Assembly (NCBI GenBank): GCA_013289985.1
Contig: JABCYW010000001.1
Location: 267,772-331,771 of the forward strand
Source: Betaproteobacteria bacterium
GTDB lineage: Bacteria; Pseudomonadota; Gammaproteobacteria; Burkholderiales; Burkholderiaceae_C
DNA length: 64,000 bases
Reading direction: 5' to 3'
The notes below the pieces were generated by a model. That model was not told the origin of the DNA and ran no database searches. It was given only the letters and a program-made list of their open reading frames with translations. Position numbers and translations under genes: made by a program. Positions 37,995 to 46,250 of the stretch are shown here, one piece after another (position 1 is the first letter of the stretch; every line of letters begins with the position of its first letter).

Positions 37995-38860
37995 TGCGTC
38001 CTCCCCATCAGGCCTTGCGGGCGGAACATCAGCACCGCGAGGAACAGTCCGAGCACGATGGCCATCTTGTATTGCGGCCCGATCAGCAGGCCGCCCATCA
38101 CTTCGATCACGCCCACCAGGATGCCGGCCCAGAACGCACCCGCGACGCTGCCGAAGCCGCCGAGGTTGACGACGACGAAGGCGATCAGGATGAAGTTGGC
38201 GCCGACCTCCGGAAAGATCGGGAAGAACGTCGACAGCAGCGCGCCCGCCGCGCCCGCACAGGCCGCGCCGATGCCCCAGGCCAGGCCGAACATCCTGTGG
38301 GAGTCGATGCCCATCAGGCGCGCGGCTTCCTTGTCGGACGCGGTGGCCTCGAGCGCCGAGCCGAGCCTGGTGCGATGCAGGAACCACCACACGACCGAGG
38401 TGACGACGATCGCGCCGGCGCCTGCCACGACCTGCGGCCGCCCGAGCTGGAAGTTGGCCAGGTGCACGCTGCCGCTGACCAGCGAATTCTCGATCGTGCG
38501 GTAGTCGGGCTTCCAGAAGAACTGGGCGAGCCCGCGAAACAGCAGCATGAGGCCGAAGGTCGTGAAGATCTGGCTCAGCGGCGGCGCGTCGATGATGCGC
38601 CTGATGACCAGCTTGTAGAGCAGCATCCCGAACGCGAACAGCATCAGCACCGTGAGCGGCAGCGTGATCAGCGGGTCGAGCGCGAACAGCGCGAAGAGCC
38701 AGAAGCTCGAGTACATCCCGAGCATCAGGAACTCGCCGTGGGCGAAGTTCACGATGTCCATGACGCCGAAGATCATCGTCAGTCCGATCGCGACGAGGGC
38801 GTAGATCAGGCCGATCAGCACCCCCGAGGCCAGCGTCTGGAACAGCAGGTCAGCGGTCAT
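37991..38860 (-). CDS. livH: Branched-chain-amino-acid-type ABC permease (LivH)
   Basis: A 289-residue permease. The usual start LASGVLIGLIYALVAIGLTM is followed by MDIVNFAHGEFLMLG and a later ATASDKEAARLMGIDSHRMF coupling-helix region. Eight spans are expected. It overlaps livM by ATGA and lies 41 bases after the binding-protein stop. Confidence 0.92.
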   Translation of the reverse strand: MTADLLFQTLASGVLIGLIYALVAIGLTMIFGVMDIVNFAHGEFLMLGMYSSFWLFALFALDPLITLPLTVLMLFAFGMLLYKLVIRRIIDAPPLSQIFTTFGLMLLFRGLAQFFWKPDYRTIENSLVSGSVHLANFQLGRPQVVAGAGAIVVTSVVWWFLHRTRLGSALEATASDKEAARLMGIDSHRMFGLAWGIGAACAGAAGALLSTFFPIFPEVGANFILIAFVVVNLGGFGSVAGAFWAGILVGVIEVMGGLLIGPQYKMAIVLGLFLAVLMFRPQGLMGRTQ

Positions 38861-38901
38861 TGCGCGCTCACGTGTCGTGGATTCGGTGAGGGTCGCCGCG
38901 C

Positions 38902-40164
38902 TTACTTGCGCGCGTCCCACTTCGGCATCGGCCACACCACTTCCCTGGAGGCGAGGTCGAACGGCCACACGGTGGCGTACTTGCCGTCGCGGATCTGCAC
39001 GAGGATGCCGGCGCCCAGCGTATTCTGGCCGGTCTCGTCGAACTTCACGCCCTTCCACGGCATGATCAGCGCCGAGGACGGGATGTTGGTCGCGGCCAGC
39101 GCCTTGCGGATCGCCTCGGGGTCGGTCGAGCCGGCGCGGTTGATGGCGTCGGCCAGCACCATCAGGCCGGTGAAGCTGCGCGCGGAGTTGCCGGTGAAGT
39201 CGATCTTGTAGCGCGCCTTGAACAGCTCGTCGACCTTCTTGATGATGGGCTTCTTGTCGCCGATGTCGAGCGCCCAGACCTCGCGCGAGACGACGTAGTC
39301 GGCGTCCTTGCCGAGCGTCCTGACGAACTCGGTGTCGGCGAAGCCGGCGTCGTTGGCGATCAGCATGTCGGGCAGGTAGCCGAGCTCCTTGTACGTCTTC
39401 ATCGACAGGATCGCCTCGGAGTACGACGACTGCAGCAGCACCGTCGGATTGGCGGCCTTGAGCGTCTGCACCTCCGACGTCAGCTGTGTCGTCTTGGCCG
39501 GATAGCTCACCTGCTTGACCACGTTGTAGCCCGCCGCGGCGGCGTACTTCAGCTGCAGCTTGGCGGCCTCGTTGCCGAACAGCGTGTTCTCGGCCAGCGT
39601 GGCGACCGAGGCGATCTTGATGTGCCTGGCCTGCTCGACGTCCTTCATGAACTCGACGGCGTTCTTCACGAACAGCTCGTCGTGCGGCGTCGTGCGGAAG
39701 AAGTACTTGAAGTTGCGCTGCGTCAGCGTCGCCGACGACGACTCGGCGTTCAGGAACGGGATCTTGTCGCGCTCGGCCACCTGGCTGGCGGTCTGCGTCA
39801 CGTTGGAGTTGTACGAGCCCATCAGCGCGACGACGTGTTCCTGGCTGATGAGGCGCTCGGCCTCGGTCGCGCCCACCTGCGGGTTGCCCTGGTGGTCGGC
39901 GAACACCAGCTTGATCTTCGCGCCCTTCAGGCCGGGCAGGCCGCCGCCGGCCGAGAACGGCAGCTCGGGGACGCCCTTCAGGCCGTTGTTGACCACGTCG
40001 GCGGCGAACTCCAGCGCGTCGCGCATCTCCGCGCCGCTGGAGGCGAGCGGGCCGGTCAGCGGGTAGATGACGCCGATCTTGATCTCCTGCTGCGCCTGCG
40101 CGACTAGCGTGACGGCCGTGAGGGCGGCGGCGGCAACAAGCCGGTGTTTCCAGGTGAGGTTCAT
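38902..40164 (-). CDS. Liv-type ABC transporter substrate-binding protein
   Basis: A 420-residue periplasmic binding protein of the leucine-binding-like class. A signal peptide ends at about residue 24 (TLVAQAQQE), and the mature part begins IKIGVIYPLTGPLASSGAEM, the usual LivK opening. It is the first gene of the eight-gene row leading to 5-oxoprolinase, so 5-oxoproline or a similar cyclic amide is a plausible ligand. Its promoter should lie in 40165-40294, after the LysR gene stop. Confidence 0.9.
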   Translation of the reverse strand: MNLTWKHRLVAAAALTAVTLVAQAQQEIKIGVIYPLTGPLASSGAEMRDALEFAADVVNNGLKGVPELPFSAGGGLPGLKGAKIKLVFADHQGNPQVGATEAERLISQEHVVALMGSYNSNVTQTASQVAERDKIPFLNAESSSATLTQRNFKYFFRTTPHDELFVKNAVEFMKDVEQARHIKIASVATLAENTLFGNEAAKLQLKYAAAAGYNVVKQVSYPAKTTQLTSEVQTLKAANPTVLLQSSYSEAILSMKTYKELGYLPDMLIANDAGFADTEFVRTLGKDADYVVSREVWALDIGDKKPIIKKVDELFKARYKIDFTGNSARSFTGLMVLADAINRAGSTDPEAIRKALAATNIPSSALIMPWKGVKFDETGQNTLGAGILVQIRDGKYATVWPFDLASREVVWPMPKWDARK

Positions 40165-40294
40165 GAGTCTCTCGCGGTAGTGGACGGGATGGGGAGTCGC
40201 CTCGAGCGTCGCGATGCGTCAGGCGCCGCATCGGGAATGGATGGATTCTGGAAAGCCCGGCGCCGCGCGGCAAGCGCAAATTATTTCTTTGAGC

Positions 40295-41233
40295 TCATCG
40301 ATTTCTCTTGTGAGCCAGCGCGGTGCCGGCGCGCACCTTCTTCGGGTTTCCACCAAAGGCGTCGATGAATTTCAGGGCGTCCTGGATCACCGACAACAGC
40401 GCGGACGAGCCCGGGTCGTAGCGATAGCTCGCCTGCACGGGCAATGGCGACAGCGCCGTCTCGCAGGGCAGGATCGCGATCTCGTGCTTTCGCACCAGGC
40501 TCTGCGCCGCGATGATCGGCAGCGTGGCGATGCCGAAGCCGCTCTCGATCAGGTGCACCATCGCGGGGATCGACGAGACCGTATGCAGCCGCGGCGGCTC
40601 CAGGCCCTCGCCGCGCAACTGCTCCAGCAGCGCCAGGTGCGGCTGCGAACCGCGCTGGAACGTCATCATTTCGCTCGAGACGATCTCCGCCAGCGTGTAC
40701 GGCGCACGACGCTTGAGGTGCTTCGCGCCGACGAACACCATCTCCATCGTGGGCAGCGGCCGCGTGCGGATGTCGGGCGCCGAGATCGACTGCGCGGCAA
40801 AGACGAGATCCAGCGTGCCGCGCTTGACCGCCTCGACGAGCACCGGCGTGATTTCCACCGTCAACTCCAGCTGCAGGTTGGGGTGCACGCTGCGCAGGTG
40901 CTGCAGCATCGGGATCAGCCACGTGTGAAGCACCGACTCGATCGCCCCGACGCGCAGCAGATGCACGCCGGCGTCCTCGGTGCCGAGCTCGTCGCGCAGC
41001 TGCCGATGGATCGTCATCAGGCGCTCGGCGTAGTTCAGGAATCGCATGCCGGCGTTGGTCAGCGCGAACTGTTGGCGATCGCGCCGGTCGATCAGCAGGA
41101 TTCCCAGCTCCTCCTCGAGCGCGGAGACGCGGCTCGAGATGGCCGACTGCGTCATGAACAGCTTCTCCGCGGCGCGGGTCATGCTCTTGAGGGTCGCGAC
41201 CCAATAGAAGGCTTCGACGAAACGCTGGTTCAT
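40295..41233 (-). CDS. LysR-family transcriptional regulator
   Basis: A 312-residue LysR regulator. The N-terminal winged HTH reads SMTRAAEKLFMTQSAISSRV, then SALEEELGILLIDR. A two-lobe effector-binding domain follows from about residue 90. It lies upstream of, and in the same direction as, the transport and 5-oxoprolinase operon, with a 130-base gap that should contain its binding site. It is the likely activator of that operon, with a cyclic amino acid as the inducer. Confidence 0.92.
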   Translation of the reverse strand: MNQRFVEAFYWVATLKSMTRAAEKLFMTQSAISSRVSALEEELGILLIDRRDRQQFALTNAGMRFLNYAERLMTIHRQLRDELGTEDAGVHLLRVGAIESVLHTWLIPMLQHLRSVHPNLQLELTVEITPVLVEAVKRGTLDLVFAAQSISAPDIRTRPLPTMEMVFVGAKHLKRRAPYTLAEIVSSEMMTFQRGSQPHLALLEQLRGEGLEPPRLHTVSSIPAMVHLIESGFGIATLPIIAAQSLVRKHEIAILPCETALSPLPVQASYRYDPGSSALLSVIQDALKFIDAFGGNPKKVRAGTALAHKRNR

Positions 41234-41323
41234 TCGGCTTCCCGCAGGCAGTCGCGCCGGAGGATGCGGCGCCTCGCCGCGAGTCTACGAGCGTCTGGCC
41301 GGATGCGGGCGCCGCAACACCGC

Positions 41324-41689
41324 TCAGCCTTGCGCGAGCTGCTTCATCCGTGACTTCAGCGCCTTGCGCCCGTCGCTGTCGACGTTGCGCCACGCCAGCA
41401 GCGCGATCGCGAGGAACTGCTGTTCGCCGGGCGTCATGCCCGCGGCCTCGCGTTCCTCGTCGAGCCAGCCGGCGGGCTTGCCGCAGTGGCGTTCGACCTG
41501 GCGCGCCAGCTTGTCGCCGATCGGGCGCGAGGACTTGATCTGGCTCCACATGCTGGGCGAGATCTCGAGATGGGCGGCAAAGGCCTGCTCGAGGCCCTTG
41601 GGGGCGACGCCGGTGGCGACGGCGGTTTCGGCGTAGGCCTGGAACAGCGACAGGACGTTGCGGCGGCGGGAAACGGTGGGATCGATCAC
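41324..41689 (-). CDS. Small HTH-like regulator
   Basis: A 121-residue protein. The middle reads like a divergent Cro/XRE domain: LEQAFAAHLEISPSMWSQIK then SSRPIGDKLARQVERHCG, followed by KPAGWLDEE and a helical tail. The ATG lies 53 bases after a GTAAAGACTATTTAC palindrome, and a second copy lies before the pyroglutamyl-peptidase gene, so it probably autoregulates and controls that gene. No close named family is recognised; related Burkholderiales proteins are annotated as hypothetical DNA-binding. Confidence 0.7.
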   Translation of the reverse strand: MIDPTVSRRRNVLSLFQAYAETAVATGVAPKGLEQAFAAHLEISPSMWSQIKSSRPIGDKLARQVERHCGKPAGWLDEEREAAGMTPGEQQFLAIALLAWRNVDSDGRKALKSRMKQLAQG

Positions 41690-41741
41690 GTGGCGGGAAG
41701 GGCCGGCAGGGACGCCGATTGTCGCCGCCGCGGCTCGCGCC

Positions 41742-41756
41742 GTAAAGACTATTTAC
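41742..41756. promoter_or_regulatory. Operator-like palindrome upstream of the HTH gene
   Basis: GTAAAGACTATTTAC has GTAAA/TTTAC arms around a 5-base centre. An identical 15-base copy lies at 42471-42485. This copy is between the pcp stop and the HTH start, 53 bases before the latter. Confidence 0.65.
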
Positions 41757-41763
41757 GCGTGCG

Positions 41764-42399
41764 TCAGTGCTCGCGTCCCGCCGTCTCGCGCACGTCGTGG
41801 CGCGTGAGCGCCGCCGTGCGCAGCACCTGGCGGATGCCGGCGATCTGGTCGGCCAGGGGCATGGCCGGCGTGTCGGGCACATGGACGAAGCCGCCGCGCG
41901 CGTGCGCCAGGCCGGGTCGCGTGGCGAGCCGGTGCATCAGCGCGTAGAAGACGTGGTTGCAGACGAAGGTGCCCGCGGTGTTGGAGACGCCGGCGGCGAT
42001 GCCCGCGCCGCGCACGTCGCGCGCGATCGCCTTGATCGGCAGCGTCGAGAAGTAGGCGGCGGGCGCGCCGGGCTCGACGGCCATGTCGACCGGCCGGCGG
42101 CCCGAGTTGTCGGGGATGCGCGCGTCGTCCACGTTGATGGCCACGCGCTCGATGGAGATCTCCGTGCGGCCGCCGGCCAGGCCCAGGCACACCACCAGCG
42201 CGGGGCGATGCGCCGCGAGCGCCTCGTCGAGACGGAGCAGCGCGTCGCCGAACACGCAGGGTAGCAACTCGGCGCCCACGCGGTGGCCCTCGCAGGCCCA
42301 GCCGTCGAGCGCGCGCGCGATCTCCCACGACGGGTTGACGGAATCGCCGCCGAAGGGCTCGAAGCCGGTCAGCAGGATGCGGGGTTCGGTGGCGTTCAT
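41764..42399 (-). CDS. pcp: Pyroglutamyl-peptidase I
   Basis: A 211-residue cysteine peptidase that removes N-terminal 5-oxoproline from peptides. The catalytic triad is visible: E80 in GGRTEISIERV, C147 in SNTAGTFVCNHVFY and H173 in GFVHVPDTP. The start MNATEPRILLTGFEPFGGD is typical of Pcp. The product, 5-oxoproline, is the substrate of the 5-oxoprolinase encoded 8 kb away on the same strand, which ties the gene to that cluster. The GTAAAGACTATTTAC palindrome 72 bases upstream suggests control by the small HTH protein. Confidence 0.93.
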   Translation of the reverse strand: MNATEPRILLTGFEPFGGDSVNPSWEIARALDGWACEGHRVGAELLPCVFGDALLRLDEALAAHRPALVVCLGLAGGRTEISIERVAINVDDARIPDNSGRRPVDMAVEPGAPAAYFSTLPIKAIARDVRGAGIAAGVSNTAGTFVCNHVFYALMHRLATRPGLAHARGGFVHVPDTPAMPLADQIAGIRQVLRTAALTRHDVRETAGREH

Positions 42400-42470
42400 G
42401 GGTTCGGTGGCTGGGCGACGATGGATTGTGCGCTTCGTGGGTGATGCGCAACAGCGCGCTTGCGCAAGCA

Positions 42471-42485
42471 GTAAAGACTATTTAC
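42471..42485. promoter_or_regulatory. Operator-like palindrome upstream of pcp
   Basis: Second identical copy of GTAAAGACTATTTAC, 72 bases before the pcp start and 27 bases before the ATG of a possible plus-strand small gene. It could therefore control both directions. Confidence 0.65.
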
Positions 42486-42511
42486 ACTGCGCCCTGTCGC
42501 TTGGAAGAGCG

Positions 42512-42724
42512 ATGAATCCTTGCACGGCGCTCCGCGCGCCGTCGAAACGAACCAGGACAGCCCTCGTGACCAGCCGGATCGCTTATCGCAACGCCCAAGC
42601 CCTCGCCGGCCTGCGCGCGTTCGCGGCCACCGTCCCGCTGTGTTCGAGCCGCATGACGTCGGGGCCATCGCCCGAGCATCGCGAGTCCGGGGATCGTCCC
42701 GATCCGGGAGGCCGCCGCGTCTGA
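42512..42724 (+). CDS. Possible small plus-strand gene (70 aa)
   Basis: ATG at 42512 has GGAAGAG just upstream and the 70-codon frame (MNPCTALRAPSKRTRTALVT start) is followed, 30 bases after its stop, by a good intrinsic terminator at 42755-42793. The peptide is basic and low in structure, with no known domain. The terminator shows that something is transcribed here; the coding status is unsure. The palindrome at 42471 lies at its promoter position. Confidence 0.35.
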   Translation: MNPCTALRAPSKRTRTALVTSRIAYRNAQALAGLRAFAATVPLCSSRMTSGPSPEHRESGDRPDPGGRRV

Positions 42725-42754
42725 CGACGCGCCTGGCCGCACTCTGAATTCAGG

Positions 42755-42793
42755 GGCCCGGATTCCGCAAAGGATCCGGGCCTTCTTGTTTTT
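42755..42793 (+). terminator. Rho-independent terminator (plus strand)
   Basis: GGCCCGGATTCC (42755-42766) pairs with GGATCCGGGCC (42772-42782) with one bulged T and a GCAAA loop, followed by TTCTTGTTTTT. It ends the short plus-strand transcript starting near 42490. The bases from 42794 to 43053 hold no recognisable gene. Confidence 0.75.
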
Positions 42794-43053
42794 CTTCCAC
42801 TTCGGGTGTGTCCCTGCACTCCGTCGTCGCAAAGCCTCCCGGCGTACGCGGCGCGGGATGTGCGCGGCCGCGACACCCGGCCTCGTGCAGCGAGACGCCG
42901 CCTCCGACGGGAGGGCTCGCGTCGGGGCACAGCCGAAGTGGAAGGCCTTGAAGTCACCAGAATCGAAGTCGCGCAGGCGCTCACGCCGTGCGATGCAAAC
43001 CGGCCGCAACGATTGGGCGGCTCCGGAACCCGTCACCGGAAACTTCGACAATG

Positions 43054-43081
43054 AAAAGGCCCCGCGACGCATCGCGGGGCC
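43054..43081 (-). terminator. Rho-independent terminator of the envelope operon
   Basis: GGCCCCGCGA (43058-43067) and TCGCGGGGCC (43072-43081) form a perfect 10-bp stem with a four-base loop. On the minus strand TTTT follows directly. It lies 30 bases after the AgmX/TonB-like gene and closes the 17-gene array. Confidence 0.85.
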
Positions 43082-43110
43082 TCTCGTGGCGCTCAGGAAG
43101 CGCGCCCGAA

Positions 43111-44214
43111 TCAGGACGGCAGGAAATCGATCGGGTAGCGCGTGACCAGCGTCTCGACGTCTTCCGCCGGGAAGCTCATGCCCCGGAAGCGCGCCAGCAG
43201 CTTCTGCTCGAGCTCCGGGTTCTTCAGCTCGCTGGAGACCTGCGTGCACGACGTGACGCTGCCGTTGGGCGCGATGGTGAACTCGACGACGAACTTGCCC
43301 TGGAGCGACGCGTCCTCGCGCAGCGCCCGGTTGTAGATCGCGTAGAGCGCGCCCTTGTTGCGTTCCAGCACGAGGCGCACTTCCTCGATCGAGCGCGAGG
43401 CCTTGCCGCTGCCGCTCTTGGCCAGCGTGCCGCCCGTCTTGCCCACGCCCGCGCCGGTGCCGTGGCCGCCGGTGCCCGTGATGGCGCCGCCGAGGCCCGG
43501 ACCACCGCCACCGCCGCCGCCGGCCACGCCGAGGACGGCCGTGGTCGCGCGTCCGGCCAGGCCGCCGCCGCCGCTGTCGCGGCTGAAGCCGGCGGTGTTG
43601 ATGCCGCCGCTGCCGCCCGCGGCGTTGGACGTGATCATGTTGCGATCGGGCAGGCCCTGCTCCTTGCCGGCGCCCACGCCCACGCCGACACCGGTGCCGA
43701 CGCCCGCGCCCTTCTTGATGTCCTGGTTCAGCTGCACGGCCAGCGGGGCGCCGTGCAGTTCGGGCGGCTGGTCCTTCAGCGCGGCCAGCAGGCCGATGCC
43801 GGCGGCCTTGTTGCGCGCGGCCTCGCGGTCTTCACCCGGCGGCTTGCCCGGGATCGGCTGGCGCGCCTCCACCACCGGCTGCTCGCGCGGCACGGGCTTG
43901 GTGGGCAGCGGCGCCGGCTCGCTCTTGTCCTTCAGGTCGGGCTTGGGCGGCTCCGCCTTCTCCGCCTTGACGGGCGGCGGCGGCGGGGGCGGCGGCGCGG
44001 GCTTGTCCAGCAGCAGCTTGGCGGCGATGGGCGGCAGCACGGGCGTCGCCGCGCGCTCGGGCTCGGGCAGCGTGATGAAGCGCAGCGCGATGCCGAACAC
44101 GATGACGAAGCCCATCAACGCGAGGAACAGCTTGCGGAAGCGTTCCTCGTCGTCGTGCGCCAGTGCCCAGGGCAGGGTGGAGGTGCGGAATGAGATCGCG
44201 GTCATGCGAGTCAT
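43111..44214 (-). CDS. AgmX/PglI C-terminal domain, TonB-like protein
   Basis: A 367-residue protein built like TonB: a cytoplasmic N-terminus, one span near residues 29-47 (LFLALMGFVIVFGIALRF), a proline-rich stretch (PAPPPPPPPPVKAEK, from about 73), a Gly-rich linker, and a C-terminal domain SIEEVRLVLERNKGALYAIY with NPELEQKLLARFRGM, as in AgmX/PglI proteins. The start overlaps the ExbD stop as ATGA; a second ATG three codons later has the better AGAAGGG spacing. With ExbB/ExbD before it, it should carry energy to the outer membrane. Confidence 0.88.
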   Translation of the reverse strand: MTRMTAISFRTSTLPWALAHDDEERFRKLFLALMGFVIVFGIALRFITLPEPERAATPVLPPIAAKLLLDKPAPPPPPPPPVKAEKAEPPKPDLKDKSEPAPLPTKPVPREQPVVEARQPIPGKPPGEDREAARNKAAGIGLLAALKDQPPELHGAPLAVQLNQDIKKGAGVGTGVGVGVGAGKEQGLPDRNMITSNAAGGSGGINTAGFSRDSGGGGLAGRATTAVLGVAGGGGGGGPGLGGAITGTGGHGTGAGVGKTGGTLAKSGSGKASRSIEEVRLVLERNKGALYAIYNRALREDASLQGKFVVEFTIAPNGSVTSCTQVSSELKNPELEQKLLARFRGMSFPAEDVETLVTRYPIDFLPS

Positions 44215-44693
44215 CCCTTCTGGTTCACGGCGAACGACACGTCGGTGAAGTCCGCCCGTGCCGCGGTGTACATCACCTTGCGCAGCACCTGGTAGGGGAT
44301 GTCCTTGTCGCCCATGATGGTGACCGCGTGCGCCTTGGCGGCGTTCTCGGCCAGCGCGACGGGACGCGCGGCGATCTGGTCGAGCTCGGCCTTCAGGCCC
44401 GGGATGATGTCGTCGGCGGCCGTGGCGAGCGGCGCGACGTCGGCCACCTTGCGGCCCTCGACGGTGATCTCGCTGCCGTTGACGACGATCACCAGCGTTT
44501 CCTTGGGATCCTTCTTGGCCGTCGATTCCGGCAGGTGCACGGACGCCGCGGGCAGCGTCTCCACGCCCGAGTTCGACAGCAGGAAGAAGATCAGGATGGT
44601 GAAGACGTCGATCAGCGACACGAGGTTCATGTCGAGCGCGTTGCCGTGGCGGGCGCTGCGCGCGGCGCGCTTCTGGATGGGGGTGAGCTTCAT
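44211..44693 (-). CDS. ExbD/TolR-family protein, copy 2
   Basis: A 160-residue protein with a short cytoplasmic part, one span with the proton-path Asp (LVSLIDVFTILIFFLL, D29) and a periplasmic domain of about 110 residues. It pairs with the ExbB-like protein and the other ExbD in a proton-driven motor. It lies 12 bases after the first exbD. Confidence 0.88.
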   Translation of the reverse strand: MKLTPIQKRAARSARHGNALDMNLVSLIDVFTILIFFLLSNSGVETLPAASVHLPESTAKKDPKETLVIVVNGSEITVEGRKVADVAPLATAADDIIPGLKAELDQIAARPVALAENAAKAHAVTIMGDKDIPYQVLRKVMYTAARADFTDVSFAVNQKG

Positions 44694-44705
44694 GACGCGC
44701 CCCTT

Positions 44706-45197
44706 TCAGTGCCGCACCGGCGCATCGCCGATGGAGATCGCCGGGAACAGGTCGACGTCGACCACCTCGGTGCCGCCGTTGGCCGTCTTGCCCGTGCGCA
44801 TCGCGTCCATCACGTGGATCACGGTGTCATAGGAGATGTTGGGCTCGGGCAGCACGGAGGCGGCGGTCGCGGTGGGAAACTTGTGCTTGACGTCGAACAT
44901 GCGCGCGTTGAGCGTGACGAGGTCGGGCCCGTCGCTGTTGTTCGGGATCGCCCAGAACAGGCCGCCGATCTTGTCGCCGACCTCGATCGCGTCGTGGCGC
45001 ACGACCACCTCCAGCTTGAGGTCGTCCGCCTTGAGGTTCTCGTAGTTGGCCGACTTCGCGGGCAGCGTGAGGTCGACCACGGACATCCGCGAGAACACGG
45101 CCGTCGACAGCAGGAACGGCACCAGCACGACGATCAGGTTGATGAACGCGCTCACCTCGAGCGCCTCCGAACCCTTCTTCAGGCGTCTAGTTCGCAT
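44706..45197 (-). CDS. ExbD/TolR-family protein, copy 1 (lacks the usual Asp)
   Basis: A 163-residue ExbD-like protein: basic start, one span (AFINLIVVLVPFLLSTAVF, residues 17-35) and a periplasmic domain. In place of the usual Asp of the span, which the second copy keeps in SLIDVF, this one has Asn in FINLIV. It may therefore be structural rather than proton-carrying. It is joined to exbB by a 42-base gap. Confidence 0.82.
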   Translation of the reverse strand: MRTRRLKKGSEALEVSAFINLIVVLVPFLLSTAVFSRMSVVDLTLPAKSANYENLKADDLKLEVVVRHDAIEVGDKIGGLFWAIPNNSDGPDLVTLNARMFDVKHKFPTATAASVLPEPNISYDTVIHVMDAMRTGKTANGGTEVVDVDLFPAISIGDAPVRH

Positions 45198-45239
45198 GGC
45201 GGCACCCCCGGTGTTGCGGGTGGGTGGATCGGCACATGA

Positions 45240-45890
45240 TCAAGCCGCCTTGTGTTCCGGAGCGAGACGCTGGACGAGGTTCAGGAAGCTGATCTTGGCG
45301 GCCTCGAGGCCGTCGACGATGTCGGCGGTGCGGGCCTGCAGGAACGAGTGGATCAGCAGGAACGGGATCGCCACCATCAGCGCGAACGCGGTGTTGTTCA
45401 TGGCGATGGAGATGGACGCCGACAGCAGCGCCGCCTTCTCCGCCGGGTTGACCTGCGACACCGCGGTGAACGCATGGATCAGGCCCGTGATGGTGCCCAG
45501 CAGGCCCACCAGCGTGATCACGTTGGCGAACACGGCGATGTAGTGGGTGCGCTTCTCGAGGCGCGGCACGATCTCCATCATGCCCTCCTCCATCGCGGCG
45601 TCGATGTCGTCGCGACGGCGCGAGGACTGCAGGCGCGACAGGCCGTTGTGCACGATCTTGCCGATGGCCGAGTCGGACGACGCGGTCAGGCCCAGCACTT
45701 CCTTCCACTGGCCGCCTTGCAGCAGCGGCAGCACTTTCGACCAGTCCTTGCGATTGGCCACGCGGGCCTTCTGCAGGAACACGAAGCGCTCGATGGCGAT
45801 GGCCAGGCCGGTGGCCATGATCGCCAGGCTCGGGAAGATGAACAGGCCACAGTCCTGGAAGAACTTGATGATCGAGTCGATGGAATTCAT
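45240..45890 (-). CDS. ExbB/TolQ/MotA-family proton channel
   Basis: A 216-residue inner-membrane protein with three spans: near residues 14-33 (CGLFIFPSLAIMATGLAI), 112-135 (YIAVFANVITLVGLLGTITG) and 158-182 (MNNTAFALMVAIPFLL). The LLGTITGLIHAF block is the family signature. It forms the motor with the two ExbD proteins and drives the AgmX/TonB-like protein. Confidence 0.92.
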   Translation of the reverse strand: MNSIDSIIKFFQDCGLFIFPSLAIMATGLAIAIERFVFLQKARVANRKDWSKVLPLLQGGQWKEVLGLTASSDSAIGKIVHNGLSRLQSSRRRDDIDAAMEEGMMEIVPRLEKRTHYIAVFANVITLVGLLGTITGLIHAFTAVSQVNPAEKAALLSASISIAMNNTAFALMVAIPFLLIHSFLQARTADIVDGLEAAKISFLNLVQRLAPEHKAA

Positions 45891-45944
45891 CTGGAAATCT
45901 CCGGGGAACAGATTCGGTAACGTGAAACGGAAGGGAATGCGGAT

Positions 45945-46250
45945 TCAGTGCGCAGGCGTCGCGGCGGGAGGCGCCGCGGCGGCGGCGTGCTCCAGCTCGA
46001 GCTTGTCGTAGCGCACCTGGCGCCGGAAGACGTCGCGATCGACCGGCGCCAGCGCCTCGTCGACGACGCTCGCCGGCGGCCGGCCGGCCAGTTCGCCCGG
46101 CAACGGCTTCTTCCAGGGAACGATGTAGAGCACCTTCGGCAATTCTCGGTTGCCGATGATCTTCGTGGGATCGATTTCGGCGCGATCCTGGCCAAAGGCA
46201 GGGGCGACAAGGCAACCGATCGTAAGCAGCGCGGCGAGGCGAGGGATCAT
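45945..46250 (-). CDS. Small secreted protein of the envelope operon (101 aa)
   Basis: A 101-residue protein with a signal peptide (MIPRLAALLTIGCLVAPAFG) and a mature part that includes TKIIGNRELPKVLYIVPWKK. AAGGAGA precedes the ATG, which overlaps the stop of the TPR lipoprotein. No known domain. This small protein recurs only by context here; a periplasmic partner of the TPR proteins is inferred. Confidence 0.75.
   Translation of the reverse strand: MIPRLAALLTIGCLVAPAFGQDRAEIDPTKIIGNRELPKVLYIVPWKKPLPGELAGRPPASVVDEALAPVDRDVFRRQVRYDKLELEHAAAAAPPAATPAH

Noticed and set aside
42786-43054. Coding frames between the two terminators near 43 kb
   Set aside because: Low-complexity, Arg/Ala-rich translations on both strands without ribosome-binding sites.
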